NCBI GenBank assembly: GCA_934364795.1
Contig: CAKRMK010000017.1
Location: 7,500 to 71,499, forward strand
Origin: an uncultured Blautia sp.
GTDB lineage: Bacteria; Bacillota; Clostridia; Lachnospirales; Lachnospiraceae
DNA length: 64,000 nt
Direction of reading: 5' to 3'
Shown: positions 34,066-42,851 of the stretch, one piece after another
Layout: every line of letters begins with the position of its first letter
How positions within the stretch are numbered: the stretch's first letter is position 1
Notes under the pieces: generated by a model
Seen by the model: the letters and a program-made list of their open reading frames with translations, nothing else
What the model was told of the DNA's origin: nothing
Database searches by the model: none
Position numbers and translations under genes: made by a program

Positions 34066-35097
34066 CTAAAGCACCAGAACATAAACAGCCCCCAGAAGGA
34101 CAGAGGGTAACAGGCAGATTACGCCCTGGACAAATCTTCTGAGACTTCTGTATTTTATCAGATTCATAAGCAGGAAAATTCCCATCATAAGGGGCGCCAG
34201 CATGATTCCCATAGAAGACAAAAGGCAGCATGCCAGATTTCCCATAAACAAAAGCATCCAGAAATAGGAAGTTTTTCTGTCCAGCAAAACCTCCTGACAG
34301 ATAAGAAACAGCCACGGAAGCATCACTCCTGCCAGAAATGCTTTTCCCTGCCATACACGGATCATGGAAAAAACTTCTGAATTATATATGGAATACCCGG
34401 AAAACCACACCAGTACCCCACAAAAAATCATGTAAATCCCTTTGCTTTGTACATTTTTCCCAAAGAAACGGCAGCCATACTGATAAAGAACCACATACGC
34501 CAGCAAAATAAACACAGCCGGAAATACAGTATGCGCCATGATTGCCGGATGCAGCCCGCCACACAGTCTGCTGACCACAGCCAGAAAAACAGGAAAAGGA
34601 GACAGTACATAGCGTTTCGGAAGTACCGTATAAGGAAGTCCGGTATAAGGGCTTATGGAAAATATGGTATCTGTTTCCACCGCTGTGGTGGCTGTGCCCA
34701 CATAAAAGGAATCATCTGCATCCATATGTGCATATACAACGGTAACTGCAATCTGTAAAAGAACCATCACCACTGCCACAGCCATTTCCCATGAAAAGCC
34801 TGGTTTCGTCCAGAGCAGCTCGCAGGACTTCCTTCTTCTGTAAAAGCTTACTGCTCCCAGACATGCCAGAAGTACTGCAAGTACCCCGTAAACAACAACC
34901 AGCACATGCAATGGCAGATTCAGGTAAATCATAGGAAGTGCAAGTATTTCCATCATGGCAAGCATTACTGTATAACCGGTAAGTACATACTCACCGGCTC
35001 TTCTTGCCTGCCTGTTATGAAAGAAAAGGATTCCCACTGCAAACGGTATCACAAGCAGCCAGAATAATGCCAGAACTCCCTTTAAGATCATTCCCAT
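34066..35097 (-). CDS. Polytopic membrane protein, first of a coupled pair (DUF6077-like)
   Basis: A 343-residue protein with nine or ten transmembrane helices. A loop motif YAHMDADDSFYVGTATTAVE (about residues 120-139) resembles the Asp-containing first external loop of GT-C glycosyltransferases, as in DUF6077 proteins. It starts three bases after the stop of the molybdenum-hydroxylase large subunit, with GGAG inside that gene's 3' end, so it is translationally coupled to it. The relation of a glycosyltransferase-like protein to a hydroxylase is unclear. Confidence 0.65.
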   Translation of the reverse strand: MGMILKGVLALFWLLVIPFAVGILFFHNRQARRAGEYVLTGYTVMLAMMEILALPMIYLNLPLHVLVVVYGVLAVLLACLGAVSFYRRRKSCELLWTKPGFSWEMAVAVVMVLLQIAVTVVYAHMDADDSFYVGTATTAVETDTIFSISPYTGLPYTVLPKRYVLSPFPVFLAVVSRLCGGLHPAIMAHTVFPAVFILLAYVVLYQYGCRFFGKNVQSKGIYMIFCGVLVWFSGYSIYNSEVFSMIRVWQGKAFLAGVMLPWLFLICQEVLLDRKTSYFWMLLFMGNLACCLLSSMGIMLAPLMMGIFLLMNLIKYRSLRRFVQGVICLLPSVLLGAVYVLVL

Positions 35098-35100
35098 AAA

Positions 35101-37389
35101 TTATTTCTCCAGTTCTTTTTTAAGAATCCCCATTGCAACCTTCTCCGGTGTAATAGGCAGCTCTCTTACCCGGACTCCGGATGCATTATAAACCGCATCT
35201 GCAATAGCCGGACAAGGGGTATCAATAACCAGCTCTCCAATGGATTTGGCACCGAAAGGACCGCTCTTTTCATAGCTGCTCTCAAATTCCACACGGATAT
35301 TTCCAATATCCACACGGCTTGGAATCTTATATTGCATAAAAGAGTTCTCCCGGATCCTGCCCTCTTTGGAATACTGCACATTCTCCATAAGCGCCATACC
35401 AATTCCCTGGGAAACACCGCCTTCTGTCTGTACACGGGCAAGATTTGGGTTAATAGGTGTTCCACAGTCTACTACAGCTACATAATCGATCAGGTCAATA
35501 TTTCCAGTTTCTTTATCCACTTCCACTTCTGCAGCTCCAACCATATAAGGCGGCGGGGAAATCTGGGAAGAATAGGAAGCTGTTACCTGAAGCTCCTGGG
35601 TATTTCCACAGGTTCCCTTATAGGCAACCTCCTGCATACTTACTTCTTTGTCTCCTGCATAAACTCTTTTTCCATCAAAATCTGCTTCTTCTGGTTCTAC
35701 ACCAAGCATGCCTGCGCCAACCTTAATGATCCGTTTCTTCAGTTCATTACATGCATTGATGACTGCATTTCCTGTGGCATAAGTAGTAGCAGAAGCATAG
35801 GAACCGGAATCATAAGGAGAAACATCTGTATCTACACCATAGACCACAATGTTGTCAAATTCTGTTTCCAGACAGTCTGCTGCCATCTGGGAAAGAATGG
35901 TGTCACAGCCGGTACCCATATCTGCACAGCCAAGAGATAAAGTATAAGAAGCATCCTCATTCAGTTTCAAAGTAGCCCCGCCTACATCAACATTTGCAAT
36001 GGAAGAGCCCTGCATTGCCATAGCAAGTCCCACACCTCTTACCTTGCCATTTCCCATATCACGGCAGGGATATTTCTCATCCCAGCCGATCATTTCTTTG
36101 GCACGGGCAAGACAGCGGTCCATAGTGCAGCTTGCAGTATGGGTAAGATTTCCATCGTAATCGTACATAGCCTCACCTTCAATCGGCATATTCAGCTCGC
36201 GGATCTTCGCAGGGTCCATATTCATCTTATGCGCCAGCTCATTTACAGCTGATTCTACTGCATATAAGCCCTGTGTGGCACCATATCCACGATAGGCTCC
36301 TGCTGCCTGCACGTTGGTATATACAACCTCATAATCAAAAGCAAACGCTTCCAGATTCCGGTACAGTGCAATGGCTTTATGACCGGTCAGGCCAATGGTA
36401 GTCGGACTGTGATCTCCATACGCACCGGCATTGGAAAGAGCATCTACTTTAATTCCTTTTACAATTCCGTTCTCATCTGCACCAACCTTTACATGAACCT
36501 CCATCTCATGTCTTGGAGACGCACAGATCAAAGACTCATAACGGCTGTACACGATCTTGGACGGACGTCCGGTAATCCAGGTTACAATAGCCGGATAGAT
36601 TTCGCATACTTCTGTCTGCTTTGCGCCAAAGCCTCCGCCAATACGCGGCTTGATCACCCGGATCTTCGAGGACGGAATGCCAAGGGCATTTCCAAGGATT
36701 CTGCGAAGATGGAACGGAACCTGGGTAGAGGAAACTACATTCAGCCGTCCGAAATAATCTTTGGTACAGTAGGTGCGGAAGGTCTCCATCATGCTCTGCT
36801 GATCTGCCTTTGTATGATAAACTTCGTCTACTGTGTATTTACATTCTGCCAGGACCTTGTCAATGTCTCCCATTTCCTCATGTCCTTTTGCAGCAAGGTT
36901 TCTTTTGTTATCGGCTCCTACCGGGAACTTGGACTCCCAGTCTTCCTCCGGATGGACCAGAACCGGATTATCCTTTGCAGTATGCATATCAAGGACAGGC
37001 GTCTCTACACGGTATTTCACCTTAATACGCTTCATTGCAAGATCAACCGCTGCTTCTGTCTCACCTGCCACAATTGCAACCGCATCCCCTACAAAACGAA
37101 GATGCTCATCAAGAATCAGTCTGTCATAGGGACTGAATTCCGGATACGTCTGTCCGGCAGATGCAAAACGTTTCTTGGGCACATCTTTCCAGGTGAGAAT
37201 CAAAGCCATGCCCTCTACCTTCATGGCATTTTCTGTTTTGATTTCTTCAACCCAGGCATTTGCATAAGGGCTTCTTAATATTTTTATGATCAGGCAGTCC
37301 TTTGGTGCCAGGTCATCTGTGTACACCGGTTTTCCGGTAACAAGGGCCATAGCATCTTTTTTCTGCAAAGGCTGATTTACATAGCTCAT
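35101..37389 (-). CDS. Molybdenum hydroxylase large subunit (xanthine dehydrogenase family)
   Basis: A 762-residue molybdopterin-binding subunit of a xanthine dehydrogenase/aldehyde oxidase-type enzyme. It shows GGGFGAKQTE (with Gln where bovine xanthine oxidase has Glu802, as in some bacterial XdhA), AGAYRGYGATQG (the Arg880-equivalent Arg) and GAKSIGELVIDTP near the end with the catalytic Glu. The substrate is probably a purine or other N-heterocycle, but sequence alone does not decide. It overlaps the iron-sulfur subunit gene by 4 bp. No cofactor-maturation gene is present in the window. Confidence 0.9.
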   Translation of the reverse strand: MSYVNQPLQKKDAMALVTGKPVYTDDLAPKDCLIIKILRSPYANAWVEEIKTENAMKVEGMALILTWKDVPKKRFASAGQTYPEFSPYDRLILDEHLRFVGDAVAIVAGETEAAVDLAMKRIKVKYRVETPVLDMHTAKDNPVLVHPEEDWESKFPVGADNKRNLAAKGHEEMGDIDKVLAECKYTVDEVYHTKADQQSMMETFRTYCTKDYFGRLNVVSSTQVPFHLRRILGNALGIPSSKIRVIKPRIGGGFGAKQTEVCEIYPAIVTWITGRPSKIVYSRYESLICASPRHEMEVHVKVGADENGIVKGIKVDALSNAGAYGDHSPTTIGLTGHKAIALYRNLEAFAFDYEVVYTNVQAAGAYRGYGATQGLYAVESAVNELAHKMNMDPAKIRELNMPIEGEAMYDYDGNLTHTASCTMDRCLARAKEMIGWDEKYPCRDMGNGKVRGVGLAMAMQGSSIANVDVGGATLKLNEDASYTLSLGCADMGTGCDTILSQMAADCLETEFDNIVVYGVDTDVSPYDSGSYASATTYATGNAVINACNELKKRIIKVGAGMLGVEPEEADFDGKRVYAGDKEVSMQEVAYKGTCGNTQELQVTASYSSQISPPPYMVGAAEVEVDKETGNIDLIDYVAVVDCGTPINPNLARVQTEGGVSQGIGMALMENVQYSKEGRIRENSFMQYKIPSRVDIGNIRVEFESSYEKSGPFGAKSIGELVIDTPCPAIADAVYNASGVRVRELPITPEKVAMGILKKELEK

Positions 37390-37883
37390 GCCTGTACCTC
37401 CTTCTCCTGGTCATTGTCGTTATTTTTCTGATTGTTCTTATATTCCAGATATTTCAGAATACTTCTGGTCTGTCCGATAAAACCGGAACAGCGGCATAAA
37501 TTACCTGCAAGGTATTCCTTAATTTCTTCCTCTGTAGGATCTGCAAGCTCCTTTGTCATGGCAAGTACATTCATAATAAAGCCCGGATTGCAGAATCCGC
37601 ACTGCTCTGCACCTTCGTTTGCAAGAAAGGTTCCAAACTCCTTTGCTTCATCCTGCAGGCCTTCCATTGTAACCACTTTTCTGCCGTCTACACGGGCTGC
37701 AAGCACAGAACAGGACAACATGGGCTTATCGTCCACAAGCACGGTGCAAAGCCCGCAGTTTGCTGTTTCACAGCCTCTTTTCACGCTGTAGCAGCCAATA
37801 TTTCTCAAAAACTCCAGAAGCATGGTATCCGGACGGATTTCTTCTTCCTTTTTGGCACCATTCAGCCAGAAATTAATTTTCAT
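37386..37883 (-). CDS. Molybdenum hydroxylase [2Fe-2S] subunit
   Basis: A 165-residue electron-transfer subunit. The plant-ferredoxin-type N-terminal cluster has cysteines in GCETANCGLCTVL and one further Cys (MLSC). The C-terminal helical cluster has CGFCNPGF and CRCSGF. The order [FAD]-[FeS]-[Mo] with 11-bp and 4-bp overlaps is standard for three-subunit enzymes. Electrons pass from the molybdenum centre to FAD. The length and all eight cysteines fit the family. Confidence 0.95.
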   Translation of the reverse strand: MKINFWLNGAKKEEEIRPDTMLLEFLRNIGCYSVKRGCETANCGLCTVLVDDKPMLSCSVLAARVDGRKVVTMEGLQDEAKEFGTFLANEGAEQCGFCNPGFIMNVLAMTKELADPTEEEIKEYLAGNLCRCSGFIGQTRSILKYLEYKNNQKNNDNDQEKEVQA

Positions 37884-38691
37884 CAGTCATACCTCCCACT
37901 GCTTCTAAAGCTCTTCTGGTAAGCACCCTTACAAGAAGAGTTCTGTAATCTGCACTGCCTCGCATGTTCCTTGCTGTAGGAACCTTTAAAGCCGCATAAT
38001 CTGCGAATTTACGGATAGCTTCTTTTTTCTCCTCTTCTGAAAGCTTCTGCATTCCATTCAAAATTTTCTCCTCATCCTCCAGAAGAAATGCTTTTGCAGG
38101 GCGTGCACCGTAAACAGCCTTTACTCCACCTTCTGATACACTTACACAGCAGGCAAGCACAGGAAAGTCTGTCTTCGTATTACGCTGGCTTAAATACACA
38201 GTTTTAAGAGGTGTTTTCTTTATGATAATGCGTACCAGAATGTCTCTGTCCTTTGGCATTTTTACAAAATCCGAAAGACAGACTCTGCCGCCTTTATACA
38301 GCTCTACTTCTGTATCAAGTGCCAGGAACATAGTAAGTACATCAGAGAATCCAAAGCGTCCCCAGATACTTCCCCCTACAGTTGCACAGTTACGAAACTG
38401 TACGCCTACAATATGGCGAAGGCTTTCCCTCATGGCTCCACCCGTATAAGCATGAAGTCCCTGATGGAGCTCCAAATCTCTAAGTGAAGTCATACAGCCG
38501 ATTGCAAACTCTTCTTCTGTCTCGACAATCGTATCCAGTCCAAGACCAGAAAGATCAATGGCTGTGGTCACATTACGGTTTCCCATTTTCAGCCACACCA
38601 TGCCGCCCAGCACACAGGCAGTCCGCTTCTGGTTCAGCTCATAAGCCTCTTCCAGAGATTCCACTTTCACATAATTTTTTATCTTAAGCAT
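37873..38691 (-). CDS. Molybdenum hydroxylase FAD-binding subunit
   Basis: A 272-residue FAD subunit of the CoxM/XdhB type, a little shorter than usual (about 280-295). It has the FAD loop GCMTSLRDLELH and the conserved RNCATVGGSIWGRFGFSDVL. It is the first gene of a five-gene minus-strand operon that runs through the Mo subunit into two membrane proteins. AAGGAAA precedes ATG 38691, and a promoter is listed at 38723-38751. Confidence 0.93.
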   Translation of the reverse strand: MLKIKNYVKVESLEEAYELNQKRTACVLGGMVWLKMGNRNVTTAIDLSGLGLDTIVETEEEFAIGCMTSLRDLELHQGLHAYTGGAMRESLRHIVGVQFRNCATVGGSIWGRFGFSDVLTMFLALDTEVELYKGGRVCLSDFVKMPKDRDILVRIIIKKTPLKTVYLSQRNTKTDFPVLACCVSVSEGGVKAVYGARPAKAFLLEDEEKILNGMQKLSEEEKKEAIRKFADYAALKVPTARNMRGSADYRTLLVRVLTRRALEAVGGMTDEN

Positions 38692-38722
38692 GACATTTTC
38701 CTTTCTCGTATTGTCAGCTTTT

Positions 38723-38751
38723 AGTATAACAAGAATGAATACAAATTTCCA
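38723..38751 (-). promoter_or_regulatory. Promoter of the molybdenum-hydroxylase operon
   Basis: On the minus strand TGGAAA (complement of 38746-38751), a 17-bp spacer and TATACT (complement of 38723-38728) lie 31 bp before ATG 38691. Confidence 0.55.
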
Positions 38752-38979
38752 GCGAATTGATGGATTCAGAATATTTTTTTATTTTGATTTTATGCAAATT
38801 ATATAGAAATTTTCGAATTATTGTGTTATAATATCAAAAAGAACAGATAATTGTTTTCGCTTCATTGAAATTACAGTCTTATGCAACAATTCCTGCAGAC
38901 AAATAGAAACAGGAACCACCTATCCCCTTTGTATGCAGGCTAATAAAATAAAAATCCACCACAAAAGGAGGCGGCGTTT

Positions 38980-39576
38980 ATGAGTAAACGTATTATAACC
39001 ATTAATCGAATGTTTGGAAGTAACGGACGTATTATTGGAAAGGCTCTTGCTGAGGAACTGGGATTTAAGTTCTTTGATAAGGAACTGATCGAACTGGCAA
39101 GTAAGGAAAAAAATATTCCTTTTGACGAATTTGCCAGAGTCGACGAGAAGAAAGCCAGCCAGTGGCTTTATCCAGTGGATTATGAGCTGCAGATGAATCC
39201 GGAATACCATTTTGTTCCCATGAACGATGTACTTTATGACCTGCAGAAAAAAATTATTCTGGAAGCTGCAGACAAAGAAGACTGCGTCATCGTAGGCAGG
39301 TGCGGCAATTATATCCTGAAGGACCTTAAGGATAAACATCTTAGCCTGTTTATCTATGCACCATTTGAAGACCGGGTGAAAACAGTTATAGCGCGCACTG
39401 GCCGTGAAGAAAAAAGTGTGCGGAAAATGGTGAAACGAACAGACAAGGAACGCCGTGCTTATTATGAATATTTCACTGATACCAACTGGCTGGACATGCT
39501 GCAGTATGACCTTTGCATTAACAGCAGCACAGTTTCCAAAGAAGAGATTATAGAGATGGTCAAAAAGCTTTTATAA
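38980..39576 (+). CDS. Cytidylate kinase-like family protein
   Basis: A 198-residue P-loop protein of the cytidylate-kinase-like family common in Clostridia. The nucleotide loop is degenerate (NRMFGSNGRIIGKALAEELG instead of a classic GxxGxGK). The lid region has TDKERRAYYEYFTDTNW, with basic residues in RTGREEKSVRKMVKR. True cmk genes are longer and carry a CMP-binding insert absent here, so the substrate is uncertain. AAGGAGG precedes ATG 38980. It is monocistronic with a terminator 18 bp later. Confidence 0.85.
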   Translation: MSKRIITINRMFGSNGRIIGKALAEELGFKFFDKELIELASKEKNIPFDEFARVDEKKASQWLYPVDYELQMNPEYHFVPMNDVLYDLQKKIILEAADKEDCVIVGRCGNYILKDLKDKHLSLFIYAPFEDRVKTVIARTGREEKSVRKMVKRTDKERRAYYEYFTDTNWLDMLQYDLCINSSTVSKEEIIEMVKKLL

Positions 39577-39593
39577 CAGTCATCAGATGTAAG

Positions 39594-39616
39594 CAGCCCC
39601 GCATTTGGCGGGGCTG
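39594..39616 (+). terminator. Terminator after the cytidylate kinase-like gene
   Basis: CAGCCCCGC (39594-39602) pairs perfectly with GCGGGGCTG (39608-39616) around a 5-nt loop. The following T run is short and broken. Confidence 0.7.
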
Positions 39617-39627
39617 TAATTATTTGG

Positions 39628-39651
39628 AATGGTTTTTCAAACACGCTCTAA
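39628..39651. repeat. Dispersed repeat family 1, right terminus fused to a gene end
   Basis: GAATGGTTTTTCAAACACGC followed by TCTA matches the right end of the 164-bp copy. On the minus strand it supplies the last four codons (LERV) and the TGA stop of the DUF362 gene. Confidence 0.65.
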
Positions 39652-40779
39652 ATAGTCCTTCAGGAATTCATATATCTCTTCTTCCTCTGGCGGGCATCCT
39701 TCCAGATGGTGTGCAAATTTACAGGTGCAATGACCGATTCCAAGCTTACCCTGCTGCCTGCGATACCCCTGTCCGATGCAAATTCTGGTATCCAGCTTTT
39801 TAAGAAGCCCTTCCTGTTTCAGTCTGTCCAGAGCCGGAATCAGGTTGCCATAGCAGGCACTGCAGGATTCTACTTCCTCCACCGCATCTGCCAGTTCCAC
39901 TACTTTACGTGATTTTGGAATTGGTTTTCCGGCATTGCCGTCACAGGCATGAATTTCTGCCTGCGACACATCCAGGGACCCGGCGCCAAGCTTAGCAGCT
40001 TTTACAATATACGGCACTTCCTCCACCTGATAATGCATCAGCTGACATACATATGCATCCATCAGTACCGGATCTGTACCTGCCAGAACCCGGTTCATCT
40101 CTACCGGATTCCCTCCGTCTTCAAAATCCAGATCTCCACAAATGTTATCTACCACAATAAAATCCTGATGGATTCCAAGAGCCAGATGTGCAATGGGGTC
40201 ATGAAGCCCTAGTGCATGAAATCTGCGTTTCTCTGAATTTGGCAAAAGACCTTTCATATTCTTCAGGGCACAGGTGATCTTTGTCTGACAATGTCCCTTC
40301 AGTACCGGAACATTGATAAGAAAATCCACATCCAGAACACTTTTACAAATGTTCAAAGTCATATCTTTGCACTGCACCGGAACCCCTTTTTCCTTTTGCA
40401 TATCAAGAAAGGGAACCTGGTATTTTTCGCAAAGGGCACGATAGCCGCAGACCTCATAGGCTTCCTCTGTCTTATCCCCCACCCAGGAGCCTTCCATAAT
40501 CACAAGGTTCCAAAAATCTTTTTCCTGAAGGTATTCTATAATCCCCGCAGCCACTTCCGGATGGGTGGTTCCGCCCCAGTATGCCTCCATAGGTGCTACA
40601 AGATTGGGCTTAATCCCGATCCGCATCTTATGGCAGTTCTCTTCTGCTTCTGAATTTTTAATGCCTGCTGCCAGAAATTTCTTCTCAATCTCTCCTGAAA
40701 GATTACTTACCTCTAGCAGCTCTTTGGTCATCTGCGTATATTCTGTACCACATTTTATATAAATCTGATTCTTTTCCAT
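39637..40779 (-). CDS. DUF362 domain protein
   Basis: A 380-residue cytosolic protein with the DUF362 core (residues about 55-290): IGIKPNLVAPM, the GSWVGDKTEEAYEVCGY stretch, FLINVPVLKGHCQTKITCALKNMKG and a late GTDPVLMDAYVCQLM. Extra cysteines near the C-terminus (SCSACYGNL and HCTCKFAHHLEGC) could hold metal, but no classic ferredoxin motif is seen. No enzymatic role is established. The gene ends inside a repeat, so its last residues LERV are repeat-derived. It lies 7 bp downstream of the ABC-2 permease gene. Confidence 0.85.
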   Translation of the reverse strand: MEKNQIYIKCGTEYTQMTKELLEVSNLSGEIEKKFLAAGIKNSEAEENCHKMRIGIKPNLVAPMEAYWGGTTHPEVAAGIIEYLQEKDFWNLVIMEGSWVGDKTEEAYEVCGYRALCEKYQVPFLDMQKEKGVPVQCKDMTLNICKSVLDVDFLINVPVLKGHCQTKITCALKNMKGLLPNSEKRRFHALGLHDPIAHLALGIHQDFIVVDNICGDLDFEDGGNPVEMNRVLAGTDPVLMDAYVCQLMHYQVEEVPYIVKAAKLGAGSLDVSQAEIHACDGNAGKPIPKSRKVVELADAVEEVESCSACYGNLIPALDRLKQEGLLKKLDTRICIGQGYRRQQGKLGIGHCTCKFAHHLEGCPPEEEEIYEFLKDYLERV

Positions 40780-40786
40780 GAATGAA

Positions 40787-41455
40787 TCAATACTCCTTTT
40801 TCTCCATAATCTTTATGGATATTGTACAGGAAAGAAGCAGCATTATCAACAGCAACGCAAACAATCCACTCAGATACACAGGCGCACCAAGTTCAATCAC
40901 CCTGTGGGCAAGTTTCTCCCAAAAGGACAGATCAATATAAAACCTGTCACATACTTCCAAAACCAGCCGTCCTACTGCCATGGTGCCGAACACCAGAACA
41001 AACAGTACGATTCTTCCGGCATTGCTTCCATATTTCAGCTGTACCGGAAACAGAATTACCTCTGCAAAAATGGCAATGGAGATTCCTCCTGCTGCCGAAA
41101 TCATCAGCTCATCCCAGGGAACCTGCCGAAAACCGGTGATATTTACAACACCTGCGATTATAATTGCCGCAAGCCACAAAACCGTCACCATTCCTGCACC
41201 TAACAGATATTTTTCTTTCACATAGGATTTCCTGCTGACAGGAAGCGTAAAAAGAAATGCCATGCTGTTGTTCATATCATCATTTGCTATCACATTCAGT
41301 GCCATAACTGCTGCCAGAATAGATACATAGCTGATAAGAAAAGACGGACCTGCAGAAGTACTAAGAAAACAAACAAGTGCAATTACATATACAGCTGCAA
41401 AAGTTTTCACATTTGCTTTCAGAATTTCCATATCCTTGGTAAATATACCTCTCAT
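40787..41455 (-). CDS. ABC-2 type transporter permease
   Basis: A 222-residue membrane subunit with six hydrophobic segments. The first (VKTFAAVYVIALVCFLS) follows a cytoplasmic MRGIFTKDMEILK. AFLFTLPVSRKSYVKEKYLL is the typical ABC-2 motif LPxxRxxYxxxK. It pairs with the ATPase gene overlapping by 4 bp. With the GntR gene upstream, the set resembles the YtrA-type systems of Firmicutes, which respond to cell-envelope stress or export small molecules. Confidence 0.88.
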   Translation of the reverse strand: MRGIFTKDMEILKANVKTFAAVYVIALVCFLSTSAGPSFLISYVSILAAVMALNVIANDDMNNSMAFLFTLPVSRKSYVKEKYLLGAGMVTVLWLAAIIIAGVVNITGFRQVPWDELMISAAGGISIAIFAEVILFPVQLKYGSNAGRIVLFVLVFGTMAVGRLVLEVCDRFYIDLSFWEKLAHRVIELGAPVYLSGLFALLLIMLLLSCTISIKIMEKKEY

Positions 41456-42303
41456 AATACTTCCCCCTTGATCATCATGGTAAATACCTCATCCACAGAA
41501 CCTTTTTCTACTACAAGGCCTGGATAGTTTTCCATATAGAAGTCTTTCGCCCTGGTCAGGCAGCTGTATCCAAAGGGTTCTTTCTTCACACTGATAAGAT
41601 ACTGTCTGTCCAGGTTTTCATACTGTTCTTCGGACACTTTGATAAGTCCGTATTCGTCCAGAAGCACATCTGTATTTTCATGAAGTACCATCCTTCCCTC
41701 ATTGATCATATAAATATCATCACAAAGATTCTCCAGATCTGAAGAAATATGGGAACTGATAAGAATGCTTCTTCCCTCTGTTTCCATATATTCCCGGAGA
41801 AGCTCTAAAATGCTGTCCCTTGCAATCACGTCTAGCCCTGCTGTAGGCTCATCAAGCACCAGAAGCTTCGCCTGAAAGCTGGTGGCTACAAGAACTTTCA
41901 GCTTTGCTTTCATACCTGTGGAAAAGTCTGTCAGCTTCTTATTCATGGGAATGGAAAATGCCTTGCAGCGCTGCTCAAATTTTTCTCTTTCAAATCTCTC
42001 ATAGGTATCTGTCAGAACATGCATGATCTGTTTCACAGTAAGACACTCCGAAAATCCACTGTCTGAAAGTGCCACTCCAATCAGCGCCTTGTCTTTAACT
42101 GTAAGTTCTGCCGCATCTTTGCCAAAAATACGGATCTGTCCCCCATCAGGATGTAAAAGTCCCAGAATCGCCTTAAATGTGGTAGTCTTTCCTGCTCCGT
42201 TAGCTCCTATAAGACCTGTAATCCTGCCTTCTTCTATTTCCATGCTTACATCCAGGGAAAAACCCGGATAATTTTTCTGTAATTCCTTCAAGCTTAACAA
42301 CAT
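41452..42303 (-). CDS. ABC exporter ATP-binding protein
   Basis: A 283-residue ATPase of the bacitracin/Ytr export group. Walker A is GANGAGKTT (about residues 33-41), the signature is FSTGMKAKLKVL (slightly divergent from LSGGQ), Walker B is LLVLDEPTAGLD, and the H-loop is ISSHI. A C-terminal extension of about 80 residues is typical of this subgroup. It overlaps the permease gene by 4 bp and lies 2 bp after the GntR stop. Confidence 0.92.
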   Translation of the reverse strand: MLLSLKELQKNYPGFSLDVSMEIEEGRITGLIGANGAGKTTTFKAILGLLHPDGGQIRIFGKDAAELTVKDKALIGVALSDSGFSECLTVKQIMHVLTDTYERFEREKFEQRCKAFSIPMNKKLTDFSTGMKAKLKVLVATSFQAKLLVLDEPTAGLDVIARDSILELLREYMETEGRSILISSHISSDLENLCDDIYMINEGRMVLHENTDVLLDEYGLIKVSEEQYENLDRQYLISVKKEPFGYSCLTRAKDFYMENYPGLVVEKGSVDEVFTMMIKGEVL

Positions 42304-42305
42304 AC

Positions 42306-42677
42306 CTACTCCTCCATAATCAAGTCAAACATTTCCCGGATTTCTTCATCGGAAAGTCCACTAATACGTGCCTTGCGAATCACTTCATCCAGACATTTCT
42401 CGACTTCCAGCTTCCTCTCTTCCATAAGAAGGCTCTGGTTATTCTTGGCAATGAAACTGCCTTTCCCGTGAACTGTGACGATAAAGCCCTCTTCCTCCAG
42501 AAAATCATAGGCCTTTTTCACAGTGAGGGCGCTGATCTTCAGTTCCTTCGCCAGGGTTCTTACAGAGGGAAGCATCTCTTCTTCTCTTAATGTACCATCA
42601 ATAATCATCCCTTTGATCTGATCTGTGATCTGTTCGTAAATGGGCTGCATTGACGTATGATTGATAATGATCTTCAT
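42306..42677 (-). CDS. GntR-family repressor, YtrA subfamily
   Basis: A 123-residue regulator. The winged-helix N-terminus (PIYEQITDQIKGMIIDGTLR, LPSVRTLAKELKISALTVKKAYDFLEEEGFI) is followed by a short tail without a ligand domain, which is the YtrA pattern. It should repress its own operon through the large dyad at 42692-42746 overlapping the promoter. It is the first of three coupled genes, and AGGAGG precedes the ATG at 42677. Confidence 0.93.
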   Translation of the reverse strand: MKIIINHTSMQPIYEQITDQIKGMIIDGTLREEEMLPSVRTLAKELKISALTVKKAYDFLEEEGFIVTVHGKGSFIAKNNQSLLMEERKLEVEKCLDEVIRKARISGLSDEEIREMFDLIMEE

Positions 42678-42691
42678 GAGGCTCCTCCTTT

Positions 42692-42746
42692 AATAAACAG
42701 TATATAACAGTATTATACTGTTGTCAAGTGTTATATACTGTTTATT
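42692..42746 (-). promoter_or_regulatory. Promoter embedded in a long operator dyad for the GntR operon
   Basis: On the minus strand TTGACA (complement of 42722-42727), a 17-bp spacer and TATACT (complement of 42699-42704) form a near-consensus promoter. It is framed by a perfect 17-bp inverted repeat, AATAAACAGTATATAAC (42692-42708) and GTTATATACTGTTTATT (42730-42746). The spacer itself holds the palindrome ACAGTATAATACTGT. Confidence 0.8.
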
Positions 42747-42851
42747 GCATTTTTCCTCCATAACTCATTTTATATTGAATTTTCCCAGTTCCCCTTGTAT
42801 AATCACATTTGCATAAACCAATTTTGTTTCCCATGAGTATGAGGTAAGCCT

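Noticed and set aside
34053..34068. Frameshift splitting one DUF6077 gene into two
   Set aside because: A clean stop, an exact GGAGG and a well-placed ATG argue for two coupled genes; a single-base repair giving a fused frame was not evident.
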